Shown in pieces: positions 1 through 8,466 of a stretch of 64,000 nucleotides of DNA. This DNA is from Mucilaginibacter sp. UBA5151. Lineage in GTDB: Bacteria > Bacteroidota > Bacteroidia > Sphingobacteriales > Sphingobacteriaceae. The DNA lies in the NCBI GenBank assembly GCA_002413785.1, contig DHXR01000035.1:46754-110753 (forward strand). The letters are read 5' to 3'. Below the pieces are notes generated by a model. It was not told where the DNA came from. It ran no database searches and was given only the letters and a program-made list of their open reading frames with translations. The first letter of the stretch is position 1. The number at the start of each line of letters is the position of its first letter. Position numbers and translations under genes: made by a program.

Positions 1-174
1 CCTGACAGAGGGTAAATGGATAATCAAACCTACGATAAAATTTCGGATATGTTCTTTTAATTTGTCTGTCCTAAGTAACAACAATCTGAATATTTACCAT
101 AAATTACAGCGAACTTTACATTGAGACTATTATTTTGATATTATTGCCATTCATGTTTATCTAAAAAGTAAAAA

Positions 175-606
175 ATGAAAAAGCTACCGTTTAATAATTT
201 TCCAGGTAATATCCTTATCCGGGGGATGGCCGGGTTGGTGTTTTTATCGGAGGGGATTCAAAAATTTCTGATGTCGGGAGCTACAGTTGATCGGTTTACA
301 AAGATTGGCATACCGCATCCGCATTTTTTTGCGCCCTTTGTTGGTGCGACTGAAATCATTTGTGGGTTTTTGCTTATCATAGGGTTGCTAACCCGTTTTG
401 CTGTAGTTCCCCTGCTAATAGTTATCCTTGCCGCAATTTATACTACCAAGATCCCAATTTTAACAGATAAAGGTTTTTGGGCCGCTGCCCACGAAGGGAG
501 GACGGATTTTTGTATGCTGATGGGTTTAATTTTTTTACTGCTTTACGGTGCGGGCAAGTATTCGGCAGATAGTATATTTGCCATGCATGAAAAAAACCGG
601 ACTTAA
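175..606 (+). CDS. DoxX family membrane protein
   Basis: Small integral membrane protein of 143 residues with four predicted hydrophobic segments (about residues 13-32, 52-73, 75-93 and 112-130) and the DoxX-type N-terminal pattern around GLVFLSEGIQKF. DoxX proteins are quinol-oxidase-associated or redox-linked membrane proteins, but the function of most is unknown. The start follows an A-rich stretch with no Shine-Dalgarno, normal for Bacteroidetes. Its 3' end overlaps the start of chrA by 20 bases, so the two are probably co-transcribed. The family call is good; the physiological role is not inferable. Confidence 0.85.
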   Translation: MKKLPFNNFPGNILIRGMAGLVFLSEGIQKFLMSGATVDRFTKIGIPHPHFFAPFVGATEIICGFLLIIGLLTRFAVVPLLIVILAAIYTTKIPILTDKGFWAAAHEGRTDFCMLMGLIFLLLYGAGKYSADSIFAMHEKNRT

Positions 607-1714
607 AGAAATAGCGCTACTTTTTTTGAAATTAGGCACTACTGCTTTCGGCGGCCCGGCGGCCCATATTGCCATGATGCGCGAGGAAGTGGTTATTAAA
701 CGGAAGTGGCTAACTGAACAGCATTTTCTCGACCTGATTGGGGCTACCAACCTGATCCCCGGCCCAAACAGTACCGAAATGGCTATCCACATCGGGCAGG
801 AACGCGGGGGTTGGAAAGGACTGATCATTGCGGGCTTTTGTTTTATCATGCCTTCTGTTCTGGCAACCGGATGTTTCGCCTTTCTGTATAAATCTTATGG
901 CGGATTACCCCAAATACAACCATTCATTTATGGCGTCACCCCTGCTGTAATTGCCGTAGTATTGTTTGCTATTTATCCATTGGCAAAAAAATCCCTCCAA
1001 ACGGTCGAGTTGGGGATTATAGGTATTGTGGCATTAATACTTAGTCTATTAGGCTATTCAGGGATCTTTATCCTTTTTGGGTCTGGGTTTACTGCGATGG
1101 GGCTGGAAGCCATCCGGCTTAAAAGGAATACGGGTTTAGTTTCCGTATTTCCGCTTTTTGTATCAAATAGCCTAAACCACAGTTTTTTTGGCCCGGTAAA
1201 CATCAGGTTATTTTTGTCATTTTTAAAGATCGGGGCCATTTTGTATGGAAGCGGTTATGTTTTATTTGCATTTCTCGATTCTGAATTAGTGGCTCACGGT
1301 ATCATAACCCGACGTCAATTAATTGATGCAATAGCTGTTGGCCAGTTTACCCCGGGACCTGTATTTTCATCGGTAACATTTATAGGGTACCAGGTAAATG
1401 GTGTAAGTGGCGCTATCATCTCTACGATAGGCATTTTCTTTCCGTCTTTCCTGTTTGTTGCCCTTCTAAACCCTCTGGTTAAAAAAATGCGGGGTTCAAG
1501 GTTATTTGCAGCATTTTTAAACGCGGTAAATGTAGCTTCAATCGCGCTTATCGTTATAGTTTGTTACCAGATGGGAAAGGATAACGTTGCCAATTGGCGA
1601 CCGGTGGTAATAGCCGTCGCCAGCGTTTTAGTTCTCTTCAGGTTCAAAAAAATAAACAGCGTTTTTATTATTATCGGCGGGTCAATCGCCGGGTATTTAT
1701 TATTGTTACTTTAG
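587..1714 (+). CDS. chrA: Chromate transporter, ChrA (CHR) family
   Basis: Full-length (375 aa) bidomain CHR-family transporter. The N-terminal half carries the signature FGGPAAHIAMMREEVV (from about residue 21) followed by NLIPGPNSTEMAIH. The C-terminal half repeats the pattern, with FLKIGAILYGSGY and GQFTPGPVFSSVTF. Many hydrophobic segments place it in the inner membrane. The family exports chromate or related oxyanions; the actual substrate is not shown by sequence. I start it at ATG 587 (MKKTGLKE) rather than the upstream in-frame codon, because the conserved protein begins there. It overlaps doxX. TATATTTG at 573-580 could be a promoter box inside doxX. Confidence 0.9.
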   Translation: MKKTGLKEIALLFLKLGTTAFGGPAAHIAMMREEVVIKRKWLTEQHFLDLIGATNLIPGPNSTEMAIHIGQERGGWKGLIIAGFCFIMPSVLATGCFAFLYKSYGGLPQIQPFIYGVTPAVIAVVLFAIYPLAKKSLQTVELGIIGIVALILSLLGYSGIFILFGSGFTAMGLEAIRLKRNTGLVSVFPLFVSNSLNHSFFGPVNIRLFLSFLKIGAILYGSGYVLFAFLDSELVAHGIITRRQLIDAIAVGQFTPGPVFSSVTFIGYQVNGVSGAIISTIGIFFPSFLFVALLNPLVKKMRGSRLFAAFLNAVNVASIALIVIVCYQMGKDNVANWRPVVIAVASVLVLFRFKKINSVFIIIGGSIAGYLLLLL

Positions 1715-1739
1715 GTTGACTTGTTGCTACAACGAAGCC

Positions 1740-3440
1740 TTATTTGAGTCCGTAAACTACTACCTGGCCTGAAAATGTCGCAAGATAAACATGGCCATCT
1801 GCGATGGTAGGCGATGAAAATTTTGCGTATTTACCCACATTGTCGCCGGGGTTTTGATCGCTGTTCCACAGCTCATTGTTTACATTGTTGGCATCAAATG
1901 CCCTTAACACGCCAGGGCTCGGCGTATTCCCCGCGTCACCGGAACTGGCATAGCTTGCCCAAAGAATCCCTGTGCCGCTAAGGGTTCCGTTTGAAGAAAC
2001 CGACAGATCGGCTCCGCATCCACCTACCGGGCCACTATCCGAAGATGTAAAAGTAGTAGATAACAGTGTATTGCTGCTCCGGTTAAACAGAAAAGTTCGC
2101 AACTGATCGTTTTCAGACCAGACATAAACAAATTCATTGGTTGCACCCAGATAATAGGATGGCTGGCAATGCAGGCTAACATTTAAGGGGACTGTCTGCT
2201 GCACCAGGTTCGTGGTGTTTGAAAACCCACCCATATTATCCTTGTTCAATAAATACAAATTTCCATCCTTACAGCCTGTCAGATAAAAGCTGGAATTGGG
2301 GATCAAAAAAGTTCCCATTACGCCATAATCAAGGTCATTTATGTTTAGGTCCAGATAGTTTGTAGGTGTAAAATAGCTGCTGATCTGTAAAGTTGATCCT
2401 GATGGGGTTAGTTTCATAGCGCTTTCTGCACGGCCAGAAGGGTCGGTTGGGCCTGAACTGGACACATTTTCGCCTGTTCCGTTGCCCGGAGCTGTATATG
2501 GCACTTTTGTTCCCACGGTTCCATTACCCGAAACAACATATAAATTGCCTTGCGGGTCAGCCGCAACGCCCATGCCGCTTTCCCACAAACCGCCTTCTTC
2601 CCCGTTTGGAGTAACATTATAAACGGTTTGTTGTTGTAAAGTAGCAGCATTGTAGCCTAATATCCAGCCATGATAAGGGTTCCAGTCGCAATGTGAAGAA
2701 AACGAAATATAAACAACGCCGTTTACAAGCGTTAATCCTTGTCGCTGGTTGTTACGGCGGGGATCAAAGCTAACCACTCCGTTTATATTGCCATCACCTG
2801 TTCCGCTTACACTTGCGGCAATCTTTACCGGACTACCGGCCTGCTCAGCGCCGGTCAGGATATTTATGGCATGCAGGTATTGCACAAAATTAGCTCCATC
2901 GGTACTGCGGGCGACAAAATACATGGTTTTGGCAACTGAATCGATCACAGGAGTGCCAACTATGCCAATATTGTATGCAAAATCTGTATAAGGAGTACAC
3001 CATGACGATGACATGTCCTGTGATATAGGCGGCCTCATACCTGATATGGTAAAGTTTTGTTTCCAGTATAATTTTCCGTTATCACCATCAAAAGCATATA
3101 CACTATTATTTACCGTGGCTATAAATACCATATTATGAATGCCGCTTCCAACAGGCAAATTACCAACAACAAGGGGCTGCGCGTAAACCTGATCATCAAC
3201 GGCCAAAGTGAACAATTTACCAAACTGCTTAGCATTAACATTAGCCGTTGTTAATACTTTTTCCTGGTTGTTTAATCCCGCACGTGTATTATCATTGTGT
3301 TGAGTGAGCACAGAGATATGTTGATTATTTACGTAAGTGGTGGTGTTATTATTGTTATTTGTTATCGTTTTTGGCGTCTTTTTGCAAGCAAAAAAGAGCA
3401 TGGTACCGATGATAAGAATGAAGAAATTATATTTGGTCAT
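1740..3440 (-). CDS. Secreted PQQ-like beta-propeller lipoprotein
   Basis: 566-residue protein with a lipoprotein signal peptide (hydrophobic run ending LFFAC, Cys about residue 19) and then an Asn/Thr-rich linker. The rest is made of PQQ/quinoprotein-like repeats such as SVYAFDGDNGKLYWKQNF, NLYVVSGNG and HVYLATFSGQVVVYGL. Proteins of this type form extracytoplasmic beta-propellers; whether it binds PQQ or is enzymatic cannot be told. It lies 22 bases downstream of the NHL-repeat lipoprotein on the same strand, so both are probably one transcript of surface propellers. Confidence 0.75.
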   Translation of the reverse strand: MTKYNFFILIIGTMLFFACKKTPKTITNNNNNTTTYVNNQHISVLTQHNDNTRAGLNNQEKVLTTANVNAKQFGKLFTLAVDDQVYAQPLVVGNLPVGSGIHNMVFIATVNNSVYAFDGDNGKLYWKQNFTISGMRPPISQDMSSSWCTPYTDFAYNIGIVGTPVIDSVAKTMYFVARSTDGANFVQYLHAINILTGAEQAGSPVKIAASVSGTGDGNINGVVSFDPRRNNQRQGLTLVNGVVYISFSSHCDWNPYHGWILGYNAATLQQQTVYNVTPNGEEGGLWESGMGVAADPQGNLYVVSGNGTVGTKVPYTAPGNGTGENVSSSGPTDPSGRAESAMKLTPSGSTLQISSYFTPTNYLDLNINDLDYGVMGTFLIPNSSFYLTGCKDGNLYLLNKDNMGGFSNTTNLVQQTVPLNVSLHCQPSYYLGATNEFVYVWSENDQLRTFLFNRSSNTLLSTTFTSSDSGPVGGCGADLSVSSNGTLSGTGILWASYASSGDAGNTPSPGVLRAFDANNVNNELWNSDQNPGDNVGKYAKFSSPTIADGHVYLATFSGQVVVYGLK

Positions 3441-3445
3441 GGTAT

Positions 3446-3467
3446 TTTATTTATTTATTTATTTATT
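3446..3467. repeat. TTTA tetranucleotide microsatellite
   Basis: About five tandem TTTA units fill the gap between the two propeller lipoprotein genes and include the stop codon of the NHL gene. A slipping tract of this kind could alter the 3' end of the upstream gene or the spacing to the next start. Confidence 0.7.
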
Positions 3468-4506
3468 TGCTGATCTCACGTACCACATTGTTTTGATAAT
3501 CTGCTACATATACATTACCGCCGGTATCTATCGCAAGCCCCATTGGCCTGAAGAAAGACGCTGCCTTAACATCCCCGTTCTTTGAACCCCGAACCCCGCA
3601 GCCGGCAAAAGTTGTCACCATGCCGGCCGGGCTTATCATCCTGATCAGATGATTGCCCGTATCGGCAACATAAACATTACCTTTCTTATCAACAGCTATG
3701 CCATCGGGATGCGAAAAAGAAGCAGCTGCGCCTCTACCATTGGCCTTCCCTTTTTTTAGCTGGCCCGCCAGTGTTGTTACAATGCCATCTTTGCTTATTT
3801 TACGAATCATATTATTGTAAGTATCCGACACATAAATATTGCCGGCGGCATCAATGGCAATAGCTTCCGGAAGGTAAAAAGTGGCGGAAGCAGCGGGACC
3901 GTTTTTAGCCCCCGGAGTACCATCGCCGGCAACCGTGGTGATTTTACCATCCAGGCTGATCTTGCGTACCTGATCATGGATCCAATCTGCTACAAATACG
4001 TTGCCTGTTGCATCCGCAGCAATACCCATTGGGTTGTCGAATACCGCTGTGCCATCATTCCTTGGCTTCAGGCCGGCGGGCCATTTCCCTGCAAGGGTTG
4101 AAACATTGCCATCAGGGCTGATTTTCCGGATCAGGCTATTGTGCGTATCGGCTACGTAAACATTTCCCCGGTTGTCTGCTGCAACCGCAGCGGGAAAAAA
4201 AAATGATGCAGAAGATGCTTTGCCATCTGCTGAGCCAGCAGCCCCGCTACCGGCAAGCGTTGTTACCATACCATCGGGGCTTATTTTACGGATAAGGTTG
4301 TTTCGCGAATCGGCTACATAAACAATGCCTTTTGTATCCACCGCCAATCCCATAAGGTTTGAAAAAGAAGCTTTATCAGCCGGGCCGTTGGTTGAACCCA
4401 TAACGCCGGTACCCGCATAAGTTGTTACAATAAGATGCTGCTTTTTTTTACCGCATGCCGCAATAAATAATACAGCAATCGATAAAATTGACAGATATAT
4501 TTTCAT
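3463..4506 (-). CDS. NHL-repeat beta-propeller lipoprotein
   Basis: Lipoprotein (signal peptide MKIYLSILSIAVLFIAACG) followed by six NHL repeats. Each has a core like GNVYVADTHNSLIRKISPDG and ends in VTTLAG, which would close one six-bladed propeller. I use the ATG at 4506; the reading frame opens ten codons earlier but the signal peptide begins here. NHL propellers bind proteins or ligands, and secreted ones are common and uncharacterised in Bacteroidetes. It is upstream of, and probably in operon with, the PQQ-like lipoprotein. Confidence 0.85.
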   Translation of the reverse strand: MKIYLSILSIAVLFIAACGKKKQHLIVTTYAGTGVMGSTNGPADKASFSNLMGLAVDTKGIVYVADSRNNLIRKISPDGMVTTLAGSGAAGSADGKASSASFFFPAAVAADNRGNVYVADTHNSLIRKISPDGNVSTLAGKWPAGLKPRNDGTAVFDNPMGIAADATGNVFVADWIHDQVRKISLDGKITTVAGDGTPGAKNGPAASATFYLPEAIAIDAAGNIYVSDTYNNMIRKISKDGIVTTLAGQLKKGKANGRGAAASFSHPDGIAVDKKGNVYVADTGNHLIRMISPAGMVTTFAGCGVRGSKNGDVKAASFFRPMGLAIDTGGNVYVADYQNNVVREISK

Positions 4507-4634
4507 GAAAATTCTCTTTTTAGCTGTTTTTAGCACAACTAAGGGGTTTAAAATTGATTATTGCAAGCTATTCAAAAGCAAGGCAGCAATGTAATATTTT
4601 TTTTTAATATTGGGGGATGTTGTCATTTAAACGC

Positions 4635-5168
4635 GGGAAATCGCTTTTAAATAATAAAAGCTTAAGTACCCCTACGCTGACGGGAAATTCACCAGCTATT
4701 CATGCCCGTGGGCTACCGGTTTGTAGAAAAAGAAAACACAACAAAATATTACCCCGTTAGTTACCCATTCGCTAAGGGTACAGTATGTCAGGTGGGGAAA
4801 TAAAGCTGCAATCCTGGACATCAGGGGTTGATTTGTTGCCGTTTTTCAGCCCTGAAAGGGCGTAATATATCAACACAGGATGAAGTCCTGTGATAATAAT
4901 AATACGAAGTCCCGGGACAGAAGCCCTGAAAGGGCGGGATATCGAATTGCCACCCAGCTATGTCTCCCGATGGGTTATCACTCATCGTTAACATATTACG
5001 CCCTTTCAGGGCTATGTTGCTGCTATTTATGACCGATGGGCTATGCCCATCGTTAACATATTGCGCCCTTTCAGGGCGATACTGTTGCTATTTATGGTCG
5101 GCGGGCTATGCCCGTCGCAGATATATTTGTCCCCTCACGGGGCATTCGCTTTTTAAACGCGATTTCCC
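4635..5168. repeat. Non-coding palindromic repeat island with terminal inverted repeats
   Basis: The gap from 4507 to 5561 holds no credible gene. Most of it is a mosaic of hairpins bounded by GGGAAATCGC (4635-4644) and its inverse GCGATTTCCC (5159-5168). Inside are four copies of the palindrome GCCCTGAAAGGGC (4849, 4923, 5000 and 5065) and hairpins CACAGGA/TCCTGTG (4874-4892) and GATGGGC/GCCCATC (about 5035-5051). A tandemly repeated block of about 65 bases lies between the last two palindromes. CATTTAAACG occurs just outside both ends (4624 and 5172) and could be a target duplication. The same terminal word bounds the element at 8075-8392. Confidence 0.7.
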
Positions 5169-5224
5169 TGACATTTAAACGGCTTTAAACTGACCTGAAA
5201 GGACGCAATTGCGGCCTGTTTCCC

Positions 5225-5341
5225 AAATTACGAGGGGCTAAACGCGTTTAGCCCCTCGTAATTTTTTCGGTTTGAGGAGCTAAATGCGTTTAGCTCCTCG
5301 TAATTTTGTTAGTTTGAGGAGCTAAATGCGTTTAGCTCCTC
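5225..5341. repeat. Three tandem 42-bp palindromic units
   Basis: Three hairpins are spaced exactly 42 bases apart (arms starting 5232, 5274 and 5316). The first is a perfect 40-bp palindrome (5225-5264) centred on ACGCGT. The other two are identical, GAGGAGCTAAA/TTTAGCTCCTC with a TGCG loop. The first unit has compensating changes (GGGGC/GCCCC) that keep the stem intact. Confidence 0.9.
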
Positions 5342-5536
5342 GTAAAAAAACTGGGTTCTTATTGCTTATTTGGTTGTAAATCAGTCGAATATACAAAAAA
5401 TATCAAAAAACGACAAGGGAATTGCTGAAAAAACAGACTTCGAAAAATATTTTACCGCCAGAGGGCAGCCCATTAAGCTTATTGGGATAAAACAAATATA
5501 CGAAAAACCGGAGGAATTATATTGGGTATATTCTGT

Positions 5537-5544
5537 TAACTTCG
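5537..5544 (+). promoter_or_regulatory. Candidate -7 promoter box for the D-lactate dehydrogenase gene
   Basis: TAACTTCG matches the Bacteroidetes -7 pattern TAnnTTTG at seven of eight positions and sits 17 bases before the ATG at 5562. No clear -33 TTTG is seen. Confidence 0.35.
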
Positions 5545-5561
5545 CCATTTTACATCAAATT

Positions 5562-6563
5562 ATGAAAATACTTTTCTTTTCAGCAAAGCCTTATGATATC
5601 GCCACGTTTAACCAGCATAATGCCAATTATGGTTTTGAGCTGGAATACCTGGAAACCCACCTGGGGCCGCACATCGTTAATGCAGTAGATGAGGGGACAT
5701 TTGCGGTATGTGTATTTGTAAACGACAAGCTGACAACCGAAGTAATCGAAGTACTGGCTGATAAAGGTGTAAAAGTAATAGCGCTGCGCTGCGCAGGGTT
5801 TAATAATGTACAATTAGCAGCGGCTAAAAAACACGGGATAACGGTGTGCCGTGTACCGGCCTATTCACCGGAAGCAGTGGCAGAACATGCCGTGGCTATG
5901 CTGTTAACGCTTAACCGAAAAACCCATAAAGCCTATAACCGGGTAAGGGAACAAAATTTTTCGTTAAACGGTTTATTGGGTTTTAACCTCCATGGAAAAA
6001 CGGTCGGCGTGATCGGTACAGGGAAAATCGGCAAGGCCTTCTGTAAAATCATGCTGGGATTCGGCTGCAAGGTTTGGGCTTTCGACCCGTATAAAGATCC
6101 GGGCATGGTTGCTGTCGGCGTACAATATAGCTCCTTTGACGAAGTGCTGAGCCAATCAGATATTATCTCCCTGCATTGTCCGCTTACCCCGGAAAACCAT
6201 TATCTTATCAACCAGGATTCCCTTAGCCTAATGAAACAGGGCGCGACGCTGATCAACACCAGCCGTGGCGCACTGATTGACACCCATGCAGTAATAGCCG
6301 GCCTAAAAACAGGCTGGCTGGCCTACCTCGGTATCGATGTATATGAACAGGAAGATCGCTTATTTTTTAAAGATCTGTCCGGCAGTATAATAGAAGACGA
6401 TACCATACAGCGGCTTATGAGTTTCCCGAATGTGCTTGTTACCGGCCACCAGGCATTTTTTACAGCAGATGCACTATCCCAAATAGCCGAAACAACACTG
6501 ACCAGCATCCACCAAATAAGCAGCGGAATAACGCCCGATGAAGCTGTAATTGTCCAAATATAA
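5562..6563 (+). CDS. 2-hydroxyacid dehydrogenase, D-lactate dehydrogenase (LdhA) type
   Basis: Cytosolic NAD-dependent enzyme of 333 residues, probably interconverting pyruvate and D-lactate. Visible features are the dinucleotide motif GVIGTGKIGKAF (about 148-159), the arginine of NTSRGALID, the glutamate region YEQEDRLFF typical of LdhA, and the catalytic histidine in TGHQAF. I start at ATG 5562 (MKILFFSAKPYD). The open frame runs 64 codons further upstream into repeat-island flank, but that part is not conserved-looking. It is a single gene, convergent with mnmE. Other D-2-hydroxyacid substrates are possible, but the LdhA-like spacing favours lactate. Confidence 0.87.
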   Translation: MKILFFSAKPYDIATFNQHNANYGFELEYLETHLGPHIVNAVDEGTFAVCVFVNDKLTTEVIEVLADKGVKVIALRCAGFNNVQLAAAKKHGITVCRVPAYSPEAVAEHAVAMLLTLNRKTHKAYNRVREQNFSLNGLLGFNLHGKTVGVIGTGKIGKAFCKIMLGFGCKVWAFDPYKDPGMVAVGVQYSSFDEVLSQSDIISLHCPLTPENHYLINQDSLSLMKQGATLINTSRGALIDTHAVIAGLKTGWLAYLGIDVYEQEDRLFFKDLSGSIIEDDTIQRLMSFPNVLVTGHQAFFTADALSQIAETTLTSIHQISSGITPDEAVIVQI

Positions 6564-6598
6564 TTCAGGCAGTGCATGCGGCAACCTTGATTTAACTA

Positions 6599-7966
6599 TT
6601 ATTTTCCGATACAAAACTTACTGAAAATATTTTCCAGCAGATCGTCAGTGGTAACTGCCCCGGTAATTTCGCCGAGGTAATGCAGGGCCTGTTTAATATC
6701 CATCGCCAAAAAGTCGGATGTTATGGTATCCATACCTTTTAGCACCTTTTTTAAAGCCTCTTCTGTTTTTTGCAGGGCTTCCAGGTGACGGATATTGGTG
6801 ACCAGGGTTTCGTCTCCGGTTAACTGATCTTTTATAGCTGAGCTGTAAATCTTTTGCTTAAGCTCTTCGATATGAAGTTTCTCTTTTGCCGAAATGGAGA
6901 GGAAGTCGGAAGTCGGAAGTCCGAAGTCGGAAGCCTGGACTGCTGAATTCAAAAGATCGGTTTTGTTCGCCACGATGAGCATCGTAATCCCCGGCTTCTG
7001 CAGGCTTTCTATATCCTGTTTTAGTTCTTCCGCTGTAATTTCATTGGCATCAAACAAATAAACAAGTAACGCTGACTGGCTGATCTTTTCCATAGTCCGC
7101 TGTACCCCTATCTGCTCTATGGCATCCGTAGCTTCTCTTATTCCAGCGGTATCTATCAGCCTGAAATTGATGCCGTTTATATTCAGTACTTCTTCAATAG
7201 TATCACGGGTGGTGCCTGGCAGGTGGCTTACGATGGCGCGTTCCTCGTTCAGCAAGGCGTTAAGCAGGGTTGATTTGCCAGCGTTTGGCCTGCCGGCAAT
7301 AACGGTGTTTACCCCCTGTTTTATGGCATTGCCCAGTTCGAACGAACGGATGAGGTTGCTTATTACGCCGTTGATCTCGCCGATCAGTTTTTTTAACTGG
7401 TCGCGGTTTGCAAATTCTATATCTTCCTCAGCAAAATCAAGTTCCAGTTCAATCAGGGAAGCAAATTGCACCAACTGATCGCGCAATGATTGCAGCTGGC
7501 TGCTAAACCCTCCCCTGAGCTGTTGCAGGGCCACCTGTTGCGAGGCTTTTGAATTGGAGGCGATCAGGTCGGCCACAGCTTCGGCCTGCGACAGGTCCAA
7601 TTGTCCGTTTAAAAAAGCCCTTAATGTAAACTCCCCCGCCTTTGCCGAGCGTGCGCCTTTTTTTATAAGCAGTTTGATGATAGACTCAATAATATAAGCC
7701 GAACCATGGCAGGAAATTTCTACCACATTTTCTTTTGTGTACGAACGCGGCGCAATAAAAAGGGAAACCAGCACCTCGTCCAAAACAAGGCCGTCATCAA
7801 TAATATTGCCTAAATGAATGGTATGAGATGTCTGCCGGGTCAGGTCTTTGCCTTTAAAAACGCTGTCGGCAATGGTAATGGCTTCCGGTCCCGATAGGCG
7901 GATAATACCTATGGCGCCGGTTCCGTTTGGCGTGGCAAGGGCAACTATTGTTTCGTTGTTGGTCAT
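6599..7966 (-). CDS. mnmE: tRNA uridine-5-carboxymethylaminomethyl(34) synthesis GTPase MnmE
   Basis: Full-length, 455 aa. It works with MnmG to modify the wobble uridine of tRNAs. The N-terminal formyl-THF-binding domain begins IVALATPNGTGAIGIIRLSG. The G domain has GRPNAGKST (about 226), DTAGIR and NKTD, and the C-terminus ends in the CIGK motif with its conserved cysteine. Between NKTD and the SAK motif, the DNA at 6901-6934 is a run of GGAAGTC-type units, read in frame as ASDFGLPTSDF. This looks like an intergenic repeat that has entered the gene. Single gene, followed by a hairpin region. Confidence 0.97.
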   Translation of the reverse strand: MTNNETIVALATPNGTGAIGIIRLSGPEAITIADSVFKGKDLTRQTSHTIHLGNIIDDGLVLDEVLVSLFIAPRSYTKENVVEISCHGSAYIIESIIKLLIKKGARSAKAGEFTLRAFLNGQLDLSQAEAVADLIASNSKASQQVALQQLRGGFSSQLQSLRDQLVQFASLIELELDFAEEDIEFANRDQLKKLIGEINGVISNLIRSFELGNAIKQGVNTVIAGRPNAGKSTLLNALLNEERAIVSHLPGTTRDTIEEVLNINGINFRLIDTAGIREATDAIEQIGVQRTMEKISQSALLVYLFDANEITAEELKQDIESLQKPGITMLIVANKTDLLNSAVQASDFGLPTSDFLSISAKEKLHIEELKQKIYSSAIKDQLTGDETLVTNIRHLEALQKTEEALKKVLKGMDTITSDFLAMDIKQALHYLGEITGAVTTDDLLENIFSKFCIGK

Positions 7967-8466
7967 TGGGTCATTGGGTCATTAAGTCATTGGGGTATTT
8001 GCCGATGGTTTTTGACCGTAGTGCAAAAGTCGCTATTTATGTGCAATCTTCCTAAAAGTCCTGGTTTGATATCTGGGAAATCGCTTTAAAATAATTATTT
8101 GGCTTTCCCATAAGGTTTCAAACTTTAAGTGTTCGAAACAAGAAAAAAATTGCAGCTACCCTCTTTTCCACTTGTGGAAGAGAGGGTCGGACAGCGGAGC
8201 GAATCCGGGGTGAGTAGATTCGCCGCCATGCATTGGCGGTAATGTCCGCCGGGTTGACTCACCCGGTCATCGCTACGCTTGACCACCCTCTCTGCCGAAA
8301 TCGGCAAAGAGGGTAAAAAAGTTTTCGAACATCTTTGAATTACACGCATTCGTCATAGAAGAAGCCGCCATAAATTTCAAAAGCGATTTCCCTGGGTATG
8401 ATATATCGTCATTACTTGTTCAACCATCCAATGACTTAATGACTTAATACCCCAATGACCTAATGA
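7964..8466. repeat. Split inverted repeat of TCATTGGG-type words around a repeat element
   Basis: The 500 bases between mnmE and the nucleoid-associated gene carry no gene. The outer arms are made of GTCATTGGGTCATTAAGTC-like words (7964-8003) and their inverse, CCAATGACTTAATGAC (about 8428-8466, running into the next start codon). They would form one long stem, but the 318-base element at 8075-8392 now sits between them. Confidence 0.7.
8075..8392. repeat. Structured non-coding repeat element with terminal inverted repeats
   Basis: Bounded by GGGAAATCGCTTT (8075-8087) and its exact inverse (8380-8392), a 13-bp perfect terminal repeat shared in its first ten bases with the island at 4635-5168. 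The interior folds on itself. TGTTCGAAA (about 8130) pairs with TTTCGAACA (about 8323), enclosing hairpins of the ACCCTCT...AGAGGGT type at 8158-8187 and 8285-8314, plus GCCGCCATGCATTGGCGG and a CCGGGTGA/TCACCCGG pairing. It has no transposase, so it would be a MITE-like, passively spreading element. Confidence 0.7.

Noticed and set aside
4960..5178. 72-codon frame in the repeat island
   Set aside because: It consists of the translated GCCCTTTCAGGGC repeat block and has no protein-like features.
5225..5341. CRISPR-like regular array
   Set aside because: The units are contiguous palindromes at 42-base steps with near-identical linkers; there are no unique spacers and no cas genes.
8125..8349. 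74-codon frame on the minus strand
   Set aside because: It lies inside the non-coding terminal-repeat element and is explained by its hairpins.
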